A stretch of 12,208 nucleotides of DNA from Pseudomonadota bacterium (lineage in GTDB: Bacteria; Desulfobacterota; Anaeroferrophillalia; Anaeroferrophillales; Tharpellaceae), in the NCBI GenBank assembly GCA_015486505.1, contig WFRP01000286.1, positions 1-12,208 of the forward strand. Reading direction: 5' to 3'. Positions 5,517-12,069 of this stretch are shown in pieces. The notes below the pieces were generated by a model, which worked only from the letters and a program-made list of their open reading frames with translations, was not told the origin of the DNA and did not search any database. Every line of letters starts with the position of its first letter. Position 1 is the first letter of the stretch. Position numbers and translations under genes: made by a program.

Positions 5517-7566
5517 TGACCGGAACGAAAAATTTAGCCACAATCCGCCATTGCTCCGGGTTGTCTGAGGTTCGGGAGCGGCTTAAAAAAAGCGCCTTGT
5601 AGCCTTTATCCCGGTAATTGTTACTGCGATAATCCTGATAGAAAAAAAGCAGCGCCAGGTTGGCATCGGTCGGATCAAACAAACATAACGGCGCGCTCAA
5701 TTCAAGTTTAAGGTTATGCGTTTTCTGAAACAGATTTTTTTTAATCTCGCTTAATTTATTTTTAGCAAAGCTGAAAGGCTTAAAACTATCCGGCTTATAG
5801 AAGGTCATAATCGGGCCGTAGAAACTCATAAACTTATCCAGATCAAGCTGCCGCCAGGCGGTCGCCCAGTCTTGAAAAAACTGATGGAGCCGGGTTCTGG
5901 TTGGTGCGGTGGAGACTGCCGGCCCCCGGCCTGCGGCAACCTCCGGCATAACCAGCAGCGGGATAACCGGCTGCTTTAACCCGAGAAAAAACCGCCGCCA
6001 GGTTTCCGGCGGCGCCGGGGATTGATGAAAAGGAAAACTGACCGGGTTAAACAGAAACGGACGCTTACTTTTGATTCCGGTCAGCCAGAGCCCGGGCCCG
6101 ATTCCCGCCGGCAGTTGCAGATGATTGATGATTTCAGGCTCGGCAGCGGCGGTTTTCCTGATCCAGAGTTCCGCCGTCAAATCCCCCTCCCGGGCCCGCA
6201 GCAGCGGCCATCCGGGGCTTAGGTTTAAGACCTCAGGCGGCAGTTTCGCGGCCGGCGGTTCGGCCGCCGGAGACTGAATTTCCGCCGCCGAAGACCGGGA
6301 TTCAGCCACAACCGCCTGCGGTTCGGCCGCAGCCGACTGAGGTTCCGGCAGCGGTGACAGCGGTACCGCCTCTTTTTTCGCGGGTACGGCCGGCGCTACG
6401 GCAGCGGCGGACGCTTCCGCCATTGCCTCTTCCGCCGCGGCCGGCGATGACGGCGGAAAAGGCGCGGACGTTTCCGGAGCCGGCGACGCCGGGGAAACTA
6501 CTTGTTCACCCTCCGGCTGAGCCGGGCGCGGTGCGGATTGAGGCGCACTTAACTTAAGCGCCGGTGCTTTATTCGCGCCTGATTTAAGCGCGGATGCTGC
6601 CGAAAAATTGTTGACAAAGGTTCTAAAGCGCGGGTCTTTCCAACTCAAAAAAAGCGCGCCGGCCAAACCAATCAGCAAAAATCCCGCCCATATAAATTTA
6701 CAAAGTGACCTCGAAGCCGCTGGTTCCCGGACCCGGGCCGGGCTCTCCCCCTTAATACTGTGAACCGCGCTTTTCAAATGGTTGCGATTGATCTCTTTTT
6801 TCTCGTCGATATAGGCCGCCATCAGACATCTTTCGCAGACAATATTAATCAGACGCGGCGTCCCCTGACTGAATTGATAGATATTATCTACGATATCAGG
6901 GGAAAAAGTTACAGCGTCGGCGGCAGCCGCTATCTTGAGACGGTGATTGATATAGGTCACGGTCTCTTCCCGGGAAAACGGCGGCAAAACGTAACGAATG
7001 GTAATCCGCTGACTCAGTTGCCGCAGGCCGGGATCTTCAATCTTCTGCTCCAGTTCCCGCTGCCCCACCAGAAAAATCTGCAGAAGTTTCTGTTTATCGG
7101 TTTCAAGATTGGAGAGTAAACGCAGCTCTTCCATAGTTTCCAGCGGCAGATTCTGGGCTTCGTCAACAATGATTACCGTCTTGCAGCCTTCCGCCGCTTT
7201 CGCCAGCAGAAAATCGCGAAATATCCGGATCAACTGATCCTTGGGGCGGCTGAAGATCTCATCATCATCGTTGGTCAGGGCAAAATCATCGAGAATCACC
7301 CGCAGAAGATCCTGGGGTGAAAGGTTGGGATTCAGGATTAAGGCCGTCTGGACATCAGCGCCCAACTCTTTAAGCATCGTCCGCAGAAGCAGGGTTTTTC
7401 CGGTGCCGGGATCCCCGGTAATCTGGATAAAGCCCTCTCCGGCGCGGACACTGTAGAGCAGGGTCTGCAGGGCTTCCTGATGCGAATAGCTCGGGAAAAA
7501 ATATTGCGGGTCCGGCGCCAGCCGAAAGGGGGCATCCGCAAAACCGAAAAATGTCAGATAATCCAA
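5473..7566 (-). CDS. ExeA/GspA-type AAA+ ATPase with membrane anchor and NTF2-like C-terminal domain
   Basis: A 697-residue protein. Residues 1-270 are an ExeA/GspA/MshM-type AAA+ ATPase: the typical FFGFADAPFRLAPDPQYFF start, Walker A GDPGTGKT (51-58), Walker B VIIVDEAQ (131-138), GQREL (168-172) and an arginine finger region near QLSQRI (183-188). One transmembrane helix lies at about 289-308, then a Pro/Ala/Glu-rich linker (about 335-455), then a folded region ending in an NTF2-like domain (about 555-682: FFQDWATAWRQLDLDKFMSFY... to WRIVAKFFVP). Such ATPases help pilus or secretion machines cross the cell wall, GspA with a peptidoglycan-binding partner; here the outer part may serve that role. 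The start is TTG with GGAG six bases upstream. The C-terminal KKAAPAPRSGRAE and the stop come from a MITE end. The NTF2 assignment is by eye. Confidence 0.85.
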   Translation of the reverse strand: MDYLTFFGFADAPFRLAPDPQYFFPSYSHQEALQTLLYSVRAGEGFIQITGDPGTGKTLLLRTMLKELGADVQTALILNPNLSPQDLLRVILDDFALTNDDDEIFSRPKDQLIRIFRDFLLAKAAEGCKTVIIVDEAQNLPLETMEELRLLSNLETDKQKLLQIFLVGQRELEQKIEDPGLRQLSQRITIRYVLPPFSREETVTYINHRLKIAAAADAVTFSPDIVDNIYQFSQGTPRLINIVCERCLMAAYIDEKKEINRNHLKSAVHSIKGESPARVREPAASRSLCKFIWAGFLLIGLAGALFLSWKDPRFRTFVNNFSAASALKSGANKAPALKLSAPQSAPRPAQPEGEQVVSPASPAPETSAPFPPSSPAAAEEAMAEASAAAVAPAVPAKKEAVPLSPLPEPQSAAAEPQAVVAESRSSAAEIQSPAAEPPAAKLPPEVLNLSPGWPLLRAREGDLTAELWIRKTAAAEPEIINHLQLPAGIGPGLWLTGIKSKRPFLFNPVSFPFHQSPAPPETWRRFFLGLKQPVIPLLVMPEVAAGRGPAVSTAPTRTRLHQFFQDWATAWRQLDLDKFMSFYGPIMTFYKPDSFKPFSFAKNKLSEIKKNLFQKTHNLKLELSAPLCLFDPTDANLALLFFYQDYRSNNYRDKGYKALFLSRSRTSDNPEQWRIVAKFFVPVRKKAAPAPRSGRAE

Positions 7567-7572
7567 ATTGAA

Positions 7573-7577
7573 CTCCG
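7573..7577 (-). promoter_or_regulatory. Ribosome binding site deciding the TTG start of the ExeA-like gene
   Basis: CGGAG on the minus strand lies six bases upstream of TTG at 7566. The resulting N-terminus matches the usual start of ExeA-type ATPases, so both lines of evidence agree. Confidence 0.65.
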
Positions 7578-7608
7578 AAAATTATAAATCCAGTGTCACC
7601 AGCCGGCA

Positions 7609-8316
7609 CTAATCATTATGGTGTCTTCGCCGTCGAATTTCAGTTTGCGGCCGGTAAGGTATGTCCGGGTAGCGGTTGACCAGAACGCCCTTACGGATAC
7701 CGGCGACGATTTTATCATCCATAGCGCCATACCAGATACCACTTCTTTTTTTGGAACCGGCACTGATGCCGGTAAAGATCAGGTAAAAAAAACGAAATTT
7801 ACGCCGGCTGCTGCGCGATTGGATTTCCCGGAATGAGGTCAGATAGATAAGCCCGGGATTGGGGCTCGGCCCAGGATTAAGGCGGCGCCCGGGTTCCGGG
7901 CTGTCGCGAACAAAATCGTTGACGCGGTTGAAATAGGAGGCCTGATTAAAAGGGTTCCGGGGGAGATCGTCAGGTGAGATCAGACCCTCAACTCCATTGA
8001 AGTTGTCGTTACCGGTATAGTGATTAAGCAGAGGCCGGCTGCGAAAATTGTTGTTGGTTAAATAGATTTCCTCGGAAAGAAAATCCTTCGCCGTCAGTGA
8101 GGTATCGGAAAGCTGGGCCTGAACCTGAAGTGAAGTCCACTCATTGATAAAACTGGCAATTTCGGTGGCTTTTTGCCGGACTTCAGCAAAACGGGCGCCA
8201 TCGGTCGCCCGCTGAAAGCGCGGCAGCAGCAGCGCCAGCAACATCCCGATCAAGGCCATGACCAGGAGAAATTCGAGAAGGGTAAAGCCGCGGTCGCGGA
8301 ATTTCAAGGAGAACAA
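7609..8316 (-). CDS. Divergent type IV pilin/pseudopilin-like protein
   Basis: About 235 residues with a type III signal: a short basic leader ending RDRG, cleavage before FTLLEF with Glu at mature position +5, then a hydrophobic helix (LLVMALIGMLLALLLP). It shares the family signature LPRNPFN (118-124) and a C-terminal GIRKGVLVNR (compare GVRNGVFMARLN) with the four paralogs upstream, so it belongs to the same array. It differs in lacking any cysteine, having the helix end PRFQRA instead of PRAWRAN, and carrying a basic C-terminal half ending in RRRRHHND. The start is probably TTG at 8316; a second in-frame TTG at 8307 gives a more usual seven-residue leader, and neither has a strong ribosome site. 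It is probably a minor or initiating pilin, which is inference. It lies 29 bp after the preceding pilin and 42 bp before the ATPase. Confidence 0.8.
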   Translation of the reverse strand: MFSLKFRDRGFTLLEFLLVMALIGMLLALLLPRFQRATDGARFAEVRQKATEIASFINEWTSLQVQAQLSDTSLTAKDFLSEEIYLTNNNFRSRPLLNHYTGNDNFNGVEGLISPDDLPRNPFNQASYFNRVNDFVRDSPEPGRRLNPGPSPNPGLIYLTSFREIQSRSSRRKFRFFYLIFTGISAGSKKRSGIWYGAMDDKIVAGIRKGVLVNRYPDIPYRPQTEIRRRRHHND

Positions 8317-8345
8317 AGGGAAAAACCACCATATTTTATCACAAT

Positions 8346-9083
8346 TTACTGCCGGCCGCTAAGACGGGCGGCAAAAACCCCATTACGCAGACCGGTAATT
8401 GAGCGCGACTCCTGCCCGGCATAGAAGGTGTCGGTATCATTGTTGCCCAGGGTGATCGAAGTCGAATCCGTACCCTGAAAGACAAAGCCGAAATAGACAA
8501 AATTATTTCCGCCGACCGGGTCGAGAGCACAGCCGAAGGCAATAGCTCCCGGGGTTACCATATTATTATCGGCCGGATCATTGGCCTTGACAAACACGCT
8601 GGCGCCGTTAAAAGGGTTACGCGGCAGTTTTTCCGGCGCAATCACCTCTTCGACGCTGCATTCCGGCGGATCATTCGTATTGGCGCTGCTACTGTTACCG
8701 CTGCAACGGCCCGCAATCGGGATAAGACCATTAGTATTCGCCGCCTGCCAGTTACTGGCATGACTCTGGCGGGCAATCCATTCCGACATCGGCAGCGTCG
8801 GGTTGGACGAAAAGGAACCACTGTCATTGGTCAAACTATAGAGATAATGAAATTTTGCCGCCGAGGTATATTGTTCGACCGAGGCCTCAATCTGCTCTTC
8901 CGCCCATTGATTGGCAAAAGAGGCCAGTTCACTGCAATTCTGACGAATCAAACCATATTTAGTATCAATATTAGCCCGCCAGGCCCGGGGCACAATCACC
9001 GCCAGCATTAAACCGATTATAACCACTACCAACAGCAACTCAATCAGGGTGAAACCTTTTTTACCGGTTTTCGCAGTCATCAT
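8346..9083 (-). CDS. Type IV pilin/pseudopilin-like protein (paralog 4 of the array)
   Basis: A 245-residue protein. Leader MMTAKTGKKG is followed by FTLIELLLVVVIIGLMLAVI, a classic prepilin peptidase site with Glu at +5 and the N-terminal assembly helix. The family block PRAWRAN..KY..(I/V)RQNC follows (32-50), then a variable centre (about 66-145), then EKLPRNPFNGASVFVKAN (151-168), FQGTDST and the end GLRNGVFAARLSGRQ. It lacks the CC pair of its three upstream paralogs, having IAFGC instead, and has RC and EC cysteines in the variable part. The start is ATG at 9083 (or the next codon), with GGAGG twelve bases upstream in a leader almost identical to that of the next paralog. Its end extends GRQ beyond the usual RLN. 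The sequence does not tell whether it is a major or minor pilin. Confidence 0.87.
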   Translation of the reverse strand: MMTAKTGKKGFTLIELLLVVVIIGLMLAVIVPRAWRANIDTKYGLIRQNCSELASFANQWAEEQIEASVEQYTSAAKFHYLYSLTNDSGSFSSNPTLPMSEWIARQSHASNWQAANTNGLIPIAGRCSGNSSSANTNDPPECSVEEVIAPEKLPRNPFNGASVFVKANDPADNNMVTPGAIAFGCALDPVGGNNFVYFGFVFQGTDSTSITLGNNDTDTFYAGQESRSITGLRNGVFAARLSGRQ

Positions 9084-9126
9084 AGATAAATTAAACCTCC
9101 GCTACGGGGATTTTCGATTTTGTCTC

Positions 9127-9215
9127 TCTTTGCGTCTTGGCACCCTGAAGGGCATAGACGTCTTTGCGGGAGAAAAAAACGGTTTCCCGCCAAGACGCCA
9201 AGACGCCAAGGAAAA
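9127..9215. repeat. GCAAAGACGCCAAG-type hairpin element in a pilin spacer
   Basis: The outer arms GCGTCTTGGC (9132-9141) and GCCAAGACGC pair perfectly. The inner arms GTCTTTGCGGGA and TCCCGCCAAGAC pair with one mismatch around the loop GAAAAAAACGGT. An asymmetric insert CACCCTGAAGGGCATAGACG sits in the 5' arm on the plus strand. A purine-rich AAAGCAAGGAAAGCAAG stretch follows. The element occupies most of the 190-bp spacer between two pilin genes. Related copies lie at 10031-10112 and 11053-11143. I recall similar sequences as common intergenic repeats in environmental bacterial genomes. Confidence 0.8.
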
Positions 9216-9273
9216 ACCAAAGAAAGCAAGGAAAGCAAGAGAAAATCAATCGAGTCTGACCCTTGCCTCCCCT

Positions 9274-9984
9274 CTAGTTCAAACGCGCCATAAAAACGCC
9301 GTTGCGAACCCCGCCTAAACTATCACCCGACTGACCGGCATAGAAAGATGACGACGGCACATGTACATCACCATCTCTATCTGGTGTTGTTGTGGTGGAA
9401 TCCGTCCCCTGAAAGAGAAGGGCAAATGTCGTAAAATCAGAGGCCCCTGTCACTTCAGGAAAGCCGACACAACAAATGGCTCCGGGTACAACCTTACCAA
9501 CTCCCGTGTTCGCGGAAGGATTATTGGCCTTGACAAAAACACTGGCGCCGTTAAAGGGATTTCTCGGCAGCTTGCTTGGATCAATAATTTCATCGACTGT
9601 ATTCTCAGGCGCGGCAGCAGTATTATTTACTTTTCTGCCTTCAGGTGTTATCGACACACCTTGGGTCCAATTACCCTTGGGATGAGGCAGCCAGCAACCG
9701 CAATGGTCAGATAAAGGCGCATCGTTCTCCCCCGCAAGAGAAATATAATAATTTATCATCGGACAGTCACAATCCGCGTCCTGGGCCAGCAGGCTCTGTT
9801 CGGCCCAGCTGCCGGCGAATGATGCCAACTCGGTACAGTTCTGCCGCACCAGCGTATATTTGGCATCAACATTGGCGCGCCAGGCGCGGGGGACGATTAC
9901 GGCCAGCATAATCCCCATGATGACCATCACCAGCAAAAGCTCAATCAGGGTAAACCCTTTTTCCCCGGCCCTCGGGATCATCAT
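9274..9984 (-). CDS. Type IV pilin/pseudopilin-like protein (paralog 3 of the array)
   Basis: A 236-residue protein with leader MMIPRAGEKG and a prepilin site before FTLIELLLVMVIMGIMLAVI (Glu at +5). Residues 32-68 (PRAWRANVDAKYTLVRQNC...SLLAQ) and from PENTVDEIIDPSKLPRNPFNGAS (127 on) to GVRNGVFMARLN are nearly identical to the preceding paralog at 10183-10899, also in DNA. The centre, about 69-126, is unrelated and cysteine-rich (DCDC, HCGC). A CC pair follows in PGAICCVG. The probable surface-exposed, disulphide-bonded centre is therefore where the copies differ. The start is ATG at 9984 with GGAGG twelve bases upstream; the leader from CGTAGCGGAGG onward is shared with the next paralog. 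A major or minor pilin role cannot be told from sequence. Confidence 0.88.
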   Translation of the reverse strand: MMIPRAGEKGFTLIELLLVMVIMGIMLAVIVPRAWRANVDAKYTLVRQNCTELASFAGSWAEQSLLAQDADCDCPMINYYISLAGENDAPLSDHCGCWLPHPKGNWTQGVSITPEGRKVNNTAAAPENTVDEIIDPSKLPRNPFNGASVFVKANNPSANTGVGKVVPGAICCVGFPEVTGASDFTTFALLFQGTDSTTTTPDRDGDVHVPSSSFYAGQSGDSLGGVRNGVFMARLN

Positions 9985-10030
9985 AAATAAATCAAACCTC
10001 CGCTACGGGTATTTTTTAGGTTTTCCTCGC

Positions 10031-10112
10031 TTTGCGCCTTGGCACCCTGAAGGGCATAGACGTCTTTGCGGGAGAAAAAAACGGTTTCCCGCAAAGACGC
10101 CAAGACGCAAAG
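10031..10112. repeat. GCAAAGACGCCAAG-type hairpin element, second pilin spacer
   Basis: TTTGCGCCTTGGC (10031-10043) pairs with GCCAAGACGCAAA in 12 of 13 positions, and GTCTTTGCGGGA pairs perfectly with TCCCGCAAAGAC around the loop GAAAAAAACGGT. The CACCCTGAAGGGCATAGACG insert is in the 5' arm, as at 9127-9215. Three tandem copies of GGAAAAGCAAG (the last diverging) follow at about 10112-10143. The whole spacer (10182 to 9985) is homologous to the next one, so the repeat was probably duplicated together with the pilin gene. Confidence 0.8.
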
Positions 10113-10182
10113 GAAAAGCAAGGGAAAAGCAAGGGAAAAGCAATCGAGTCTGACACCGTTGCCTCTCTGAATCAAACCTCCG

Positions 10183-10899
10183 TCAGTTCAAACGCGCCAT
10201 AAAAACGCCGTTGCGAACCCCGCCTAAACCATCATTACCCGACTGACCGGCATAGAAAGATGACGACGGCAGATTGTGCCCACCCACATTTTTAGGATTT
10301 GTTGTGGTGGAATCCGTCCCCTGAAAGAGAAGGGCAAATGTCGTAAAATCAGAAGCCCCTGTCACTTCAGGAAAGCCGACACAACAAATGGCTCCGGGCA
10401 CAACCTTACCAACTCCTGTGTTCGCAGAAGGATTGTTGGCGCCGACAAAAACACTGGCGCCGTTAAAGGGATTTCTCGGCAGCTTGCTTGGATCAATAAT
10501 TTCATCGACTGTATTCTCAGGCAGACCTGTTCTGCCGAAAACTGCTAGAGATACACTACCGGTCCAATTACCACCGCTCTGAGCTATCCAGCAACCGCGG
10601 TGCTTATCTAGAAACGCAGTTGGAGTGCCCGCTTTATTGCCCGCAAGAGCAATATAGTAGTTGAGCAACGAACAATTATCATTCTCTTCCTGGGCCAGCA
10701 GGCTCTGTTCGGCCCAGCTGCCGGCGAATGATGCCAACTCGGTACAGTTCTGCCGCACCAGCGTATATTTGGCATCAACATTGGCGCGCCAGGCGCGGGG
10801 GACAATCACGGCCAGCATAATCCCCATAATAACCATCACCAACAAAAGCTCAATCAGGGTAAAACCTTGTTCAGTTCCGGTCAGTTTCGATCTTCGCAT
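10183..10899 (-). CDS. Type IV pilin/pseudopilin-like protein (paralog 2 of the array)
   Basis: A 238-residue protein with leader MRRSKLTGTEQG, then FTLIELLLVMVIMGIMLAVI with Glu at +5. Its family blocks are PRAWRANVDAKYTLVRQNC (34-52), DPSKLPRNPFNGAS (136-149), PGAICC (168-173), FQGTDSTT and the end GVRNGVFMARLN. The centre, about 71-126, is unlike that of its near-identical neighbour and contains DNC and RGCW cysteines. The frame stays open far upstream to 11181, but that region is repeat DNA. ATG at 10899 is chosen because it gives a normal 12-residue leader and has GGAAGGAA seven bases upstream. The leader (GTEQG) matches that of the first paralog, whereas the body matches the third, so the gene itself looks like a mosaic. 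Confidence 0.88.
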   Translation of the reverse strand: MRRSKLTGTEQGFTLIELLLVMVIMGIMLAVIVPRAWRANVDAKYTLVRQNCTELASFAGSWAEQSLLAQEENDNCSLLNYYIALAGNKAGTPTAFLDKHRGCWIAQSGGNWTGSVSLAVFGRTGLPENTVDEIIDPSKLPRNPFNGASVFVGANNPSANTGVGKVVPGAICCVGFPEVTGASDFTTFALLFQGTDSTTTNPKNVGGHNLPSSSFYAGQSGNDGLGGVRNGVFMARLN

Positions 10900-10941
10900 G
10901 AGAATTTCCTTCCCAATAACGTTTGTAACTATATATTTTAC

Positions 10942-11011
10942 CACAGAGAACACAGAACTCACAGAGGAAAACCAGGGTTGCTTTTCTCTGTGGACTCTGT
11001 GTTCTCCTGTG
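10942..11011. repeat. CACAGAG-type long hairpin repeat
   Basis: CACAGAGAACACAGAACTC... (10942-10971) pairs with the complementary 10982-11011, which reads TTTTCTCTGTGG...CTGTGTTCTC, leaving a ten-base loop CCAGGGTTGC; a few bulges interrupt the stem. It is one of two hairpin repeats in the 307-bp spacer between the first two pilin genes and lies about 40 bp upstream of the second pilin start. Sequences of this kind are, from memory, frequent intergenic repeats. It could act as an mRNA processing or partial termination structure. Confidence 0.75.
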
Positions 11012-11052
11012 AACTTTAAGCGAGCGGGTGATAAAGCCTGATTCGCTTTTTG

Positions 11053-11143
11053 CCCCTCTTGGCGTTTTGGCGTCTTTGCGGGAGAAAAAAACGGTCTCCC
11101 GCCAAGACGTCTATGCCCTTGCAGGGTGCATAGACGCCAGGGG
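11053..11143. repeat. GCAAAGACGCCAAG-type hairpin element with arms exchanged
   Basis: The core GTCTTTGCGGGAGA-AAAAAACGG-TCTCCCGCCAAGAC matches the elements at 9127 and 10031 in the same orientation. Here, however, the insert lies in the 3' arm and inverted: CGTCTATGCCCTTGCAGGGTGCATAGACG, itself a hairpin. The outer arms CCCCT and AGGGG close the structure. The purine-rich AGCAAGGAAAGCAAGAG tail and the CAATCGAGTC motif downstream match the other two spacers, so all three spacers share an origin. Confidence 0.8.
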
Positions 11144-11206
11144 AAAAACCAGGAAAAGCAAGGAAAGCAAGAGAAAAACAATCGAGTCAGCCCCGATGCC
11201 TCCCCT

Positions 11207-11920
11207 CTAGTTCAGACGCGCCATAAAAACGCCGTTACGAAGTCCGGCAAGATTGCCGTCCTGTCCGGCATAAAATGAAGTTGACGGCAGACCGCCAGTC
11301 CCTCCGCCGGTTGATCCCGGAGTCGTAGTCGTAGAATCCGTTCCCTGAAATATTAACGCGAAATAAACCATGCCAGTACTTTCACCGGCTCCGGCACAAC
11401 AGATTGCCCCGGGAACCACATGCCCGGCAGCTGCCGGGTCAGAAGCTGAGACAAAGACACTGGCACCATTAAATGGATTACGGGGAATTTTGCTCGGATC
11501 TATTTTTGCCTCAACCGTGCTTTCCGGTGCGGCGGCGGTGCCGTCAATAGTCCGACCATTAGGTGTAATTGGGGCTGAAGGACCAGTCCAGTTACCATCC
11601 TGCCTGGCAATCCAGGAACCATAATGCCAACCTGGATTTGCAGCAGAATTATCGGTGTAACCGGTAAGCGTAGCATAATAGTTAAACATAGTACAACCGC
11701 AAGTGTTATCCTGGGCCAGCAAACTCTCCTCAGCCCAGTTGCTGGCAAACGCCACCAACTCGGTACAGTTCTGCCTTACCAACGTATATTTGGAATCAAC
11801 ATTGGCGCGCCAGGCGCGAGGCACAATCACGGCCAGCATAATCCCCATAATAACCATCACCAGCAAAAGCTCAATCAGGGTAAAACCTTGTTCAGTTCCG
11901 GTTATTTTCGGTTTTCGCAT
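11207..11920 (-). CDS. Type IV pilin/pseudopilin-like protein (paralog 1, first gene of the array)
   Basis: A 237-residue protein with leader MRKPKITGTEQG, cleavage before FTLIELLLVMVIMGIMLAVI, Glu at +5. Blocks: PRAWRANVDSKYTLVRQNC (34-52), variable centre 71-130 with a TCGC pair (74, 76), DPSKIPRNPFNGAS (141-154), PGAICC (170-175), FQGTDSTTTT, a Gly-rich loop (about 201-211), and GLRNGVFMARLN. The LPRNPFNG block occupies the place where GspG-type pseudopilins carry an LP-DPWG motif, a resemblance by eye only. The start is ATG at 11920 with AGGAGG eight bases upstream, the strongest ribosome site of the array. It is the first gene of the co-directional run, so it would be the promoter-proximal and perhaps the most abundant pilin. 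Only about 40 bp separate it from a truncated MITE. Confidence 0.88.
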   Translation of the reverse strand: MRKPKITGTEQGFTLIELLLVMVIMGIMLAVIVPRAWRANVDSKYTLVRQNCTELVAFASNWAEESLLAQDNTCGCTMFNYYATLTGYTDNSAANPGWHYGSWIARQDGNWTGPSAPITPNGRTIDGTAAAPESTVEAKIDPSKIPRNPFNGASVFVSASDPAAAGHVVPGAICCAGAGESTGMVYFALIFQGTDSTTTTPGSTGGGTGGLPSTSFYAGQDGNLAGLRNGVFMARLN

Positions 11921-11959
11921 TCAAATTCCCTCCTGTCAGAAGTTTATAAAACTTTTCAG
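11921..11959 (-). promoter_or_regulatory. Leader of the pilin operon with a small inverted repeat
   Basis: This 39-bp stretch between the truncated MITE and the first pilin gene holds the ribosome site AGGAGG and an inverted repeat AAGTTT-ATA-AAACTT (11940-11954). On the minus strand it includes TATAAA, a possible -10 hexamer. Any -35 would fall near or inside the MITE end, so the promoter may be partly supplied by the element. This is inference; no strong consensus promoter or sigma-54 site is visible. Confidence 0.3.
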
Positions 11960-12069
11960 GTAACTATTCAGCCAAATTTTACCCCCCACCTTCTGGAGGG
12001 GGCGGGGGTGGTTTTTCGTAAGCGGTTGCGGAAACGATTTCGTTGTTTTTCGGAAGCGAGCGCGAGCCC
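11960..12069. mobile_element. Truncated second copy of the MITE
   Basis: GTAACTATTCAGCC (11960-11973) and the next 95 or so bases match 469-579 with about two differences. The match stops at GAGCCCAT, where the multi-hairpin repeat begins at CATTAG. The right half and right terminal repeat are absent from the window. Orientation is the same as the full copy, so the two form direct repeats about 11.5 kb apart. Confidence 0.88.

Noticed and set aside
10900..11181. N-terminal extension of the second pilin
   Set aside because: The extension is encoded by two hairpin repeats and would bury the prepilin signal; the ATG at 10899 with its ribosome site is the real start.
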